NCBI RefSeq assembly: GCF_900182915.1
Contig: NZ_FXUG01000014.1
Coordinates: 1 to 64,000 of the forward strand
Length of the DNA stretch: 64,000 nucleotides
DNA from: Neorhodopirellula lusitana
GTDB taxonomy: Bacteria > Planctomycetota > Planctomycetia > Pirellulales > Pirellulaceae
Direction: 5' to 3'
Under the pieces are notes generated by a model. That model ran no database searches, was not told where the DNA came from, and saw only the letters and a program-made list of their open reading frames with translations. How positions within the stretch are numbered: the stretch's first letter is position 1; each line of letters begins with the position of its first letter. The translations under genes were made by a program, and so were the position numbers. Shown piece by piece: positions 1-6,339 of this stretch.

Positions 1-55
1 CTGATTTTAGTTTGCTTTGAACGCCTGCGATTGAGTCGCTAAACTGATCGTTCAC
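1..55 (-). CDS. 5' end of an unidentified gene running off the left edge
   Basis: A minus-strand gene appears to start here with GTG at position 55 and to leave the window at base 1. The first 18 residues read MNDQFSDSIAGVQSKLKS. A textbook Shine-Dalgarno sequence, AGGAGG, lies about 7 bases before the GTG (plus-strand bases near 63-68), which is the main support for the start. The fragment is too short to assign a family. It is hydrophilic, so there is no sign of a signal peptide. Only the ribosome binding site and the open frame are seen; everything else about the gene lies outside the window. Confidence 0.45.
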   Translation of the reverse strand, partial: MNDQFSDSIAGVQSKLKS

Positions 56-522
56 GGTGAGGCCTCCTGAGAAACGTGATGTAGATAACCACTATTTCAA
101 CGGAGCTTCACCGTGATTTCAAATCACACCCGGCACTCAAAATGCTATCGAACGCATACGAGTATTTGCTATCACTACCGGTAGTTAACCACGCACCCAA
201 AAGGCACTGCATCTAGTTCAGGGAAGCTTAAGCCCGTGCCATTCAGACCTGACTCCTTTAATCCAGCCTGAGCCTGCTGAAGCAACAGAAGGCAGCCAAG
301 TGTGGAGTGAAGAGCAAGCGGCTCAATGCTGAATGGGACGACAACTACAAGGACTAAGTCGTTTTCAACCCGTGGTTACAATCGCACTGCCGAGCAATGG
401 CGTTGTGGTTTCCATTTCCAAACGTCGGATGCGTTGCTTCGGTCCAACGCATGGTTCGCCGTGTATGATTTCCATTAGCCATGACGGTCTGCTTGGTGAG
501 GCGGGCCAAATCCCGCAGCGGA
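56..522. other. Intergenic region without a recognisable gene
   Basis: This stretch presumably holds the promoter of the gene leaving the left edge and the 3' flank of the small gene that ends at 523. Open frames exist on both strands, but their translations are rich in Arg, His and Cys and have no family look, so I treat them as chance frames. I see no RNA gene or clear terminator. Confidence 0.4.
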
Positions 523-795
523 TTACTCGTCATTCGTCTCACTGCGTAGCGAGATGGAGTGTAACAAGTCGAATGGTTCCGTATCGTCTGCATCGAAGTA
601 GAATTGCCATCCGCAACGAATTGCATTTTCGATGTGAATGTGGAGCAATCGCATCGCAAGTACGAGTGACTGCATCGAGTTAACGCCGTGTCCGTATCGT
701 GGTTTCGTAATACCGTCCATTTCGACAAGCGTCCGAAAGTCACCATGCTCCGACTTTGGATCTGGCTCAGGTGCATGAATTGCGATGACAACCAC
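523..795 (-). CDS. Small hypothetical protein (possibly DUF6968-like)
   Basis: An open frame of 90 codons from GTG 795. The product is acidic and looks like a folded cytoplasmic protein: a beta-rich start (VVIAIHAP), a loop PDPKSEHGDF, then a helix VNSMQSLVLAMRLLHIHIENA, and a D-A-D-D-T-E segment near the end. This order (short strands, a 'GVNSMQSL' turn, a long helix) recalls small proteins grouped as DUF6968, but I am working from memory and hold this loosely. No Shine-Dalgarno sequence precedes the GTG. The frame is open for 12 codons upstream of it without another standard start, so the gene could be a remnant lacking its true 5' end. Its neighbours on the same strand are also small and unassigned. 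Confidence 0.45.
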   Translation of the reverse strand: MVVIAIHAPEPDPKSEHGDFRTLVEMDGITKPRYGHGVNSMQSLVLAMRLLHIHIENAIRCGWQFYFDADDTEPFDLLHSISLRSETNDE

Positions 796-1055
796 GCAAC
801 GAGGTGTTTGGTTTTGTTGGCCCCAGAGTTCTCACGTGGCGAATGGAGTCATGATGGCACTCGATTGGGTGAACGTCCGGCATCAGCGGGCGGGGAATAT
901 TGGTTGTCCATTCTTGAAAGCACGCAAGCTCGCTCCGGTGCAGTAAGCCCATCATGGGCGAGATCTTTTGGGGGGCCACTTCCTTCGGGAAGCCAGTCCC
1001 CTGTACTTGATTCCTATTTCTTCCGTGGGAGTCATCATACCAGAGTTTGGTCGCT

Positions 1056-1406
1056 TTACCCGCATCGCTCGCCCAAGCACTGAACGACCGAGCGTATCCT
1101 ATGAATAGGCGTCGCGTCCAAAAGATGCGGAGGAAGGTTTTGCCAAACGTTCATCCGATCAAGTTCAGCCAAAGCACTTCGCACTACTTCCGTGCAGGCT
1201 CTGTCGAGCCACGGAAGCAAAACTTCAAGTACGGCGATTTCCTCCAATGAACCAAGTTTCAATTGTACAGCATCCCTAAACAGTGGGCGTGGCGTTCCGC
1301 CCAAGGGTGTTTGAAGCCGATACTTCGCGTCAGCGTTTGATCCACGCAAGTCGAACTCAATCGTCCCGCCGTCGCGATAGATTTTGATGTTGGTCACACT
1401 GATCAA
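1056..1406 (-). CDS. Hypothetical protein, 116 residues
   Basis: The frame opens with TTG 1406 (a GTG three codons later is an alternative) and reads as a normal soluble protein: beta-strand start (VTNIKIYRDGGTIEFDLRG), a middle part, and an acidic helical stretch (LGSLEEIAVLEVLLPWLDRACTEVV, quoted here as about residues 52-76). A purine-rich GAAAGAG sits a short way upstream of the start. I do not recognise a family. The codon usage looks like the rest of the window, unlike the chance frames around it. It lies 260 bases from the small gene ending at 523 and about 275 bases from the beta-propeller gene, so an operon is not evident. Start choice is uncertain. Confidence 0.45.
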   Translation of the reverse strand: MISVTNIKIYRDGGTIEFDLRGSNADAKYRLQTPLGGTPRPLFRDAVQLKLGSLEEIAVLEVLLPWLDRACTEVVRSALAELDRMNVWQNLPPHLLDATPIHRIRSVVQCLGERCG

Positions 1407-1680
1407 TTGTGTTTAGCTCTTTCGACGAACATAAGATTTCACCGGGCAGGGGTGGCAGAGCGGAGGTGGTAAAATGCCAAAGGCAACCACCGAAGTGGAA
1501 ATGCACCTACTTCGGGGCATGCAATGGTTACCCGCAAGAATTGGCTCGGCAGCGATCAAGATCAATGGGGCTAGGCTTATTTGTAGCCAGGGACCCGATC
1601 AAGGAAAACTGGCCCCCTTGACTTGTGGAGCGGTACGCGTAGCCGGGAGCTTGAGGGGAAGTTCCTAGCGGTCAAATCGC

Positions 1681-2675
1681 TTAGCTCGCGTGCTCCGGTG
1701 CACGGTATGGATACTTGCCAGGTTGGTTGGAGTCGTCTAGTGCTCCAAGTTGCTCACCTTTCGTTGTGCAAATGATTTCGCCAGTCGTGAGAACTAGCTG
1801 CGTGCCGCGATTGACAAACCCGATATCAACCGCGTCGGGCAGTCGGGTTTCAGTAACGATGTTTCCATTGTGGCGAGCAATAGCCAGCAGTGTGAACGGC
1901 CCACCCTTCTCGTAGGGCCATGATATCGCCAGAAAGTGTTTGGAATCTTCGTTGTAGCCCACATCCAAGGCGTGGACACCATCGGGGAAGCTTAGTTCCC
2001 AGACTTCCTTCCCGGTTTCGACATGATAACACGTCACCGGCCCTCCACTTTCGGAGATGCACATGAATTCAGGTGAGAACGCGTAGTCAAGAACCGCAAA
2101 CGACTTTCGCTTCACCGTGGCAACATGTTTGAGTCGTCGGTCCGTGATTCTTATGTCTCGTTCGACAGGGTCAATTACGAGGTATTCGTCGTATGGGCTC
2201 TCGACAAGATCCTTTGCGCCGTAAAGATCCTTCTTAAACCAATTAAAACAAAGCGTTTCACCAGTCTGCACGTCTAATTGCGAGACAATTCCGCGATGAT
2301 GAGAGCAGAGCAAAGCGTTGCCATCGAGCGAGAATCCAACCTTTTGAACCTCGTCAACGTCAGTCTTTTCCACAGTTGTTCACCTTGCATGTCGGTGAGC
2401 GTTAGGTTGTTACTGTTGTACGACGCAATCGCGCAGAAAGCGCCGTTGGGATCTATTGCAAGTCGTGACCCACCAAAATCAAGGTCGGAGTCGAATCTTG
2501 AAACCCGAGCGCCGGTCGCGAGATCAAAGATGTGAACGACGCCCTTGGATGCGCCGAAGGCAACAGCAGAGCCATCGAATGATGTCGCGACGTGCCGAAA
2601 TGGTTTCCGTGTCTCATCCATAGGTGTTTCCAAATAACGGTGCGCGTCGCCGGGCGGCGGGAGCACGGTAACCAT
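1681..2675 (-). pseudogene. WD40-like beta-propeller gene broken by a frameshift
   Basis: Two overlapping frames together make one WD40-type propeller protein of about 331 residues. The 5' part (ATG 2675 to about 2370) has repeats such as GSAVAFGASKGVVHIFDLATGARV. The 3' part (from about 2370 to 1681) continues with KVGFSLDGNALLCSHHRG and IVSQLDVQTGETL. The join falls at a run of four A on the minus strand (plus-strand T run at 2366-2369): one extra A would give a continuous reading ...EQLWKKTDVDEVQ.... Past the join the first frame turns into nonsense (KRLTLTRFKRLDSRSM) and stops at 2274. So either the gene is recently inactivated, the base is an assembly error in a homopolymer, or slippage restores the frame. 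The protein has no signal peptide; it is probably cytoplasmic. It follows the cysteine-rich gene at 2717-3286 by 41 bases and is likely co-transcribed with it. Confidence 0.6.
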
Positions 2676-2716
2676 TTTTGAAAACTCTTCGCTGCCGCTC
2701 CGTGTGCACGCGATGG

Positions 2717-3286
2717 TTACCCGCCGTTTTGATGCAGCGGTGATATCTTAGTAATGCGAATTGCAGGGAAGTCCTCTTTCATTTCTAGAAAGAGTGCGTG
2801 GAAGGCCAGTTTCTCGGCCAGTGAAGTGGTGACATTGTCTCGCGATGAGCAGTGGCGGCAAGTTTGCAGGGAGATTTCAATGCCGTCCTCCTCTTGGGCG
2901 ATCACCCGTTCGGTTTGTTGTGTTGCGGCATCGGCAGCAAGTACGGCGTAGCCAGCAAGGCGTCCAAACAGCGCTCGGACAACCGTATGCAATACCGGCA
3001 CCGCACTTCGCTCGGGACCAACGACGACGGTCTCGTAGATTGCGGGTTGGAGTTGGATGAAAGTATGAAAGCGTTGTTCGGCGTTGTTGTCGCAAATGAA
3101 GCAACCGTTAGATAACCAAAAGTCCGGGTCGTCAAAAATCTCTCCGATTACGTTTTCGGCTGACATCAGTCTGAGCTGGCGCAGCGAAGGCACCTCGAAC
3201 TGGGTACCGCAGACGCAACGAATAGACCGTCCACATTGCGCGGACGTAACGCGATGACGGTACCCGCAATGACATTGTGCTCTCAT
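2717..3286 (-). CDS. Cysteine-rich hypothetical protein with zinc-ribbon-like start
   Basis: A 189-residue protein from ATG 3286. The first 30 residues hold paired cysteines, C5-x-C7, C18 and C24-x-C26, spaced like a small zinc ribbon (MRAQCHCGYRHR... CVCGTQFEVP). Two more cysteine pairs follow: CFIC near residue 63 and CRHC near residue 147. The middle is a soluble alpha/beta sequence with YETVVVGPERS and a helix that includes VVRALFGRLAGYAVLAADAA. I know of similar planctomycete proteins in which a zinc-finger start precedes an unassigned domain, but I cannot name the family. It stands first in a short minus-strand unit with the propeller gene 41 bases downstream. Zinc binding is inferred from cysteine spacing only. 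Confidence 0.6.
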   Translation of the reverse strand: MRAQCHCGYRHRVTSAQCGRSIRCVCGTQFEVPSLRQLRLMSAENVIGEIFDDPDFWLSNGCFICDNNAEQRFHTFIQLQPAIYETVVVGPERSAVPVLHTVVRALFGRLAGYAVLAADAATQQTERVIAQEEDGIEISLQTCRHCSSRDNVTTSLAEKLAFHALFLEMKEDFPAIRITKISPLHQNGG

Positions 3287-4150
3287 CGGCGAATTACAGG
3301 CGACATTGCGTTTGGGATTTCCAGTGTCATTCGGATAGCGCCAAGATCACCGGGTAAGTTCGAAGTAGCGGAGGCCACATTGCTCCGATGCATCGCCATG
3401 GTTGTCCGCCTTTTTAAGTGACGTCATTATTTGAATAGGTCAGCGAAGTCGTCGACAACGGGCTAATATCGCCCGTTTTGTGATCCCACCATGATTCTGG
3501 GTTCAGTTGGCTCTTCTGCGGAAGCCGCGTTGTGATCGCCGCGTCGGATTTGTTCGGGTAAACCTTCGGTACTCTGGGGGGCCCCCGCTTGCGAGCGTTG
3601 CCAATGTGGCGGATCGATAGGACGCAGTCAAGCAAATTCGAATTGGTTTGGTGAACTGCGCTTTGTGTTTGCTTGGTCGGTAGTTGTTTTACTGCCGAAC
3701 ACTGCGTCATGATGATTCAACATGTGTAGAGGGTTTATCATTGTGCCGGTTCGGCAACGCAGTTGTGACGGTGCACGGACTTTGGTGGGAGTGAAGTTAG
3801 GCTGATTCTGGGATAGAACTCAGGGGGCGGGGTGCTTATGGAATTGCTGCTGGCAGTCTCTGCCATACGTTCGGTTTGTCGGTGTGGTTTGTCGGTGGTC
3901 CGGTCGAGTTGGCTCAGCTCGGTTGATCGCGGTTTCTGGCTTCTGTGTTTTGCGATCGGAATGGATTCAGGTGTGTCGCACACGAGGATCTGTGGGGCTT
4001 GTAATTCATGGGGATTTGCCGCAAGATCTCGTCGTCGATCGTTGAGGCCTCGCGAGGATGGCTGAGTTTTCTCGCAAGTGGTGGAGGTGATTCGCTTTGG
4101 ATCCCAGCAGTGTTTGACTGACGCGGCGCTTGCTAGCGGTCTGAGTCTGA

Positions 4151-4179
4151 TACCCGCGGCTAGCGACTTGCGTCTGATG
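4151..4179. repeat. Dispersed short palindromic repeat, copy 1
   Basis: Core ACCCGCGGCTAGCG followed by ACTTGCGTCTGATG. Closely matches the copies at 4395-4424 and 6189-6218. The CCGC(A/G)...TGCGG halves can pair, as in REP-type sequences. All three copies lie between genes. Confidence 0.6.
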
Positions 4180-4368
4180 CTTCGGGGAGTTCGCTGCGAC
4201 TCGCGTCGTATGGCACTTCCTTTAGCCACGAATCTCGCAAGTCAACACGAATACACTCGGCAACGATTCGGGTAATTCATGGCGAAGGACGAATGCTGGG
4301 GGATGCTGTCATTCACTTACGCCATCGCATTTCGTTAACAAGTTTTAAAGTAAGTGCTATTCGATTGG

Positions 4369-4394
4369 CTCCCTGCGGCTGATGTTGCAGGGAG
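4369..4394. repeat. Hairpin with 8-bp stem directly before repeat copy 2
   Basis: CTCCCTGC at 4369-4376 and GCAGGGAG at 4387-4394 are perfect complements around the 10-base loop GGCTGATGTT. The loop repeats the GGCTGATG end of the neighbouring dispersed repeat. There is no T tract, so it is not a typical terminator. Confidence 0.5.
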
Positions 4395-4424
4395 TTACCC
4401 GCGGCGAGCGTCTTGCGGCTGATG
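4395..4424. repeat. Dispersed short palindromic repeat, copy 2
   Basis: Reads TTACCCGCGGCGAGCG then TCTTGCGGCTGATG, the same 28-30 base motif as at 4151-4179 and 6189-6218. It lies about 80 bases before the epimerase start, within its probable leader. Confidence 0.6.
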
Positions 4425-4504
4425 TTTCGTGAATAGTGCTTTTCTTCCCTGCCGACACCGTTGAAAGATTCCCTTATCTTGTGATCCCGCCACCACCACT
4501 ACCG

Positions 4505-5524
4505 ATGCTGATCACGGGTATTGCCGGCGTGCCTGGCTATAACGCATTGCATTACTTTCGGTCGCTTTACGGCGAGCAGGTGATCGGGATCCGGCAGCCA
4601 ACGATGTGGCCATTGATTGGCGAGGGAATCGTGGCCTGCGAGGTTGAAGACGCCCAGCAAGTCGATGAGTTGTGGGCGAAGTATCAGTTCGCGAGCGTGC
4701 TAAACTGTGGCGGCAGTTGCCGATTGAAGTCTTGCGAACTGGATCCGGCGATGGCACACCGGGTCAATGTTACCAGCACTGAGAATATCATCCGTGCGGC
4801 GGTTCGACACGACGCGCAGATTATCCATCTGTCGATCGACCTGGTCTATTCCGGGCGTGAGGACCGGGGTTACCACGAGGGAGATCCACCTGATCCAGTC
4901 ACTGTGTACGGTGCGAAGATGGTCGAAGCGGAACGGACCGTCCGCCAGGCACGACCGGACGCTTGCATCTTGCGAATATCGCTACCGATGGGGATCAGCT
5001 TCAACGGGCACGCTGGTGCGATCGACTGGATTGCTTCGCGATTCAAACAATCCAAGCCCGCCACGCTGTATACCGACGAAGCTCGCACGCCCACCTACAC
5101 AGACTGCATGAATCGGTTGTTCGCCCGACTGATGGCACGTCCGATCCAGGGCACCTTTCATGCTGGCGGGACGCGGCAGCTGACCCTTTATCAGATCGCG
5201 CAGATCGTTAACGTGGTTGGCGGCTATGATCCGGATTGTTTGCAAGGTTGCCTGCGAATCGAGGCCGGGCCGATGCCGCCGCGTGCGGGGGACGTCACGA
5301 TGGATTCATCCAAACTGGCTGATGCAATCGGGCTGGAGCCGTTTGATCCGTGGCCGGCCGATGACACCTTGGTGCCTACCGACTCTCGTTGGCACTACCG
5401 GATGGCGAATCAGTTTGCCGGCAGTGAGTCCGCGGTTCACGAATTGTTGTATCGCAATCCGCAGCAACCGGGGGCCGTTCCGCCTAGCCGAGACGACCTT
5501 TGGGGCAATCGCTTTAACCAGTGA
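4505..5524 (+). CDS. NAD-dependent epimerase/dehydratase, RmlD-like
   Basis: A 339-residue short-chain dehydrogenase of the extended, sugar-nucleotide type. It begins MLITGIAGVPGYNALHYF, a Rossmann strand plus the TGxxGxxG dinucleotide-binding loop. The catalytic YxxxK is seen as V-Y-G-A-K near residue 140, and the preceding strand HLSIDLVYSG supplies the usual serine region. The overall pattern is closest to dTDP-4-dehydrorhamnose reductases and related nucleotide-sugar reductases, so a role in cell-surface sugar synthesis is likely, but the substrate cannot be read from sequence. The open frame extends 23 codons further up to GTG 4436, but that stretch is proline-rich and the Rossmann fold starts exactly at ATG 4505, so I use the latter. 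It is a lone plus-strand gene; no sugar-biosynthesis partner lies nearby. Confidence 0.85.
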   Translation: MLITGIAGVPGYNALHYFRSLYGEQVIGIRQPTMWPLIGEGIVACEVEDAQQVDELWAKYQFASVLNCGGSCRLKSCELDPAMAHRVNVTSTENIIRAAVRHDAQIIHLSIDLVYSGREDRGYHEGDPPDPVTVYGAKMVEAERTVRQARPDACILRISLPMGISFNGHAGAIDWIASRFKQSKPATLYTDEARTPTYTDCMNRLFARLMARPIQGTFHAGGTRQLTLYQIAQIVNVVGGYDPDCLQGCLRIEAGPMPPRAGDVTMDSSKLADAIGLEPFDPWPADDTLVPTDSRWHYRMANQFAGSESAVHELLYRNPQQPGAVPPSRDDLWGNRFNQ

Positions 5525-5587
5525 GACGGCGCAATGCCTTGCCCGGAACACACACCAATCACATGCCGCCGCCATCACTAGCGCCAG

Positions 5588-5693
5588 CTAAAGCATTTAT
5601 AAAAAGGCCTTAGGCCGTCAAGATTTTCGAGCGCCACGTCGGCTTACGAAACTCTTGAGGAGTTCGGCTACGACAAAAATAGGAATGCTCTAG
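5588..5693. mobile_element. MITE-like palindromic element, copy 1
   Basis: A 106-base segment ending in near-perfect inverted repeats (CTAAAGCATT at 5588 and AATGCTCTAG ending at 5693). Its reverse complement matches the element at 35391-35508 over most of its length, including TTTTTGTCGTAGC and the stretch TCAAGAGTTTCGTAAGCC. It encodes nothing. The right terminal repeat overlaps the end of the CPXCG gene and supplies its TAG stop. Confidence 0.65.
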
Positions 5694-5953
5694 TAGCGAT
5701 CTTGTTCAGGCTCGGCGCGGACGACGATGCGATCGTCGATCACGTCGACATGGATCACGCTGGGGCAACAGCAGACCGGGCAGTCTTCTACGTAGGTCTG
5801 TTCGCTGCCCGCGGCCAAGTCGATGGGAATGACAATGTCCTCGCCACAATTATCGCAAACGTAGCTCGCGTCGTCGTCGATATCAGCGTGCGATGTCTCC
5901 GAATCGGTGTCTTCTTCTTCATCAAACTCAAAGGAAATTTCGTCCCAGGACAT
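5690..5953 (-). CDS. CPXCG-type cysteine-rich small protein
   Basis: An 87-residue acidic protein. After a Glu/Asp-rich start it has YVCDNCGEDIVIPIDLAAG and then a second cysteine cluster, YVEDCPVCCCPSVIHV, which is the pattern of the short 'CPXCG motif-containing cysteine-rich' family; members bind a metal through the two CxxC pairs and have no settled function. The second motif here reads CPVCC rather than CPxCG. The stop codon (TAG, 5690-5692) is formed by the end of the palindromic element at 5588-5693, which suggests the element inserted exactly at the gene's end. Likely cytoplasmic. A monocistronic gene on the minus strand. Confidence 0.8.
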   Translation of the reverse strand: MSWDEISFEFDEEEDTDSETSHADIDDDASYVCDNCGEDIVIPIDLAAGSEQTYVEDCPVCCCPSVIHVDVIDDRIVVRAEPEQDRY

Positions 5954-6188
5954 GACATGTTTCCTTTGCGATTGATTGCTACCGGACGATTGAATTCGGA
6001 TCTTTGGCTGGTCAGCCGAAGGGTTGAATTGGCGCCACGCAGAGAGAGCGAACGCGTGAATTCTAGCGAAGTTGCTCCGTCAGGCAAATCTGGGGTTTGC
6101 TTGGTGGGGTTTCGACTAGGGGGAAACCGGATGGGTGCGGCTTTTTGCTGGCTAATGGCGGGGAGTGATGCGTTCGGTTTGGAGTGTG

Positions 6189-6218
6189 TCACCCGCAGCT
6201 AGCGTTTTGCGGCTGATG
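6189..6218. repeat. Dispersed short palindromic repeat, copy 3
   Basis: TCACCCGCAGCTAGCG then TTTTGCGGCTGATG. Same motif as at 4151-4179 and 4395-4424, in the same orientation. Confidence 0.6.
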
Positions 6219-6266
6219 AGGCCGTTTGGCGTTTTGAATCGGCTGACGTGAATCTTGGCTGCAACG

Positions 6267-6314
6267 GCTGCTTCTCCCTTTTTCACATTCGAGTTTTGAA
6301 AAGGGAGTAGCAGC
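6267..6314 (-). terminator. Stable hairpin after the glycoside hydrolase unit
   Basis: Arms GCTGCTTCTCCCTTTT (6267-6282) and AAAAGGGAGTAGCAGC (6299-6314) pair at 15 of 16 positions around a 16-base loop. It starts about 26 bases beyond the stop of the 6340-8751 gene on the minus strand. There is no clear T run after it, so it may act as a 3' stabilising hairpin rather than an intrinsic terminator. Confidence 0.45.
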
Positions 6315-6339
6315 TAGATTCGGACGTTTTTTGCGGATG

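Larger units (their letters stand above)
3287..4504. other. Long intergenic region with dispersed repeats
   Basis: About 1.2 kb without a convincing gene, between the divergent cysteine-rich gene and the epimerase. A 98-codon minus frame at 3414-3710 and longer frames at 3738-4229 have compositions (Arg, Ser, Pro, Gln rich) typical of chance frames. The region carries two copies of a short palindromic repeat (4151-4179 and 4395-4424) and an 8-bp hairpin at 4369-4394. It may be a decayed gene region; I see no residual protein family. Confidence 0.4.
5954..6339. other. Intergenic region with a repeat copy and a strong hairpin
   Basis: Between the downstream end of the glycosidase unit (6340) and the start of the CPXCG gene (5953). 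It contains the third copy of the dispersed repeat (6189-6218) and a 16-bp-stem hairpin (6267-6314). No gene is seen. Confidence 0.5.

Noticed and set aside
354-791. A 145-codon minus frame near the left edge
   Set aside because: Rich in Thr, Arg, His and Cys with no secondary-structure pattern; the 90-codon frame ending at 523 in another register looks more like protein.
3738-4229. A 163-codon minus frame in the repeat-bearing intergenic region
   Set aside because: Sequence is Arg/Ser/Pro rich, crosses a dispersed repeat and has no ribosome binding site; judged a chance frame.
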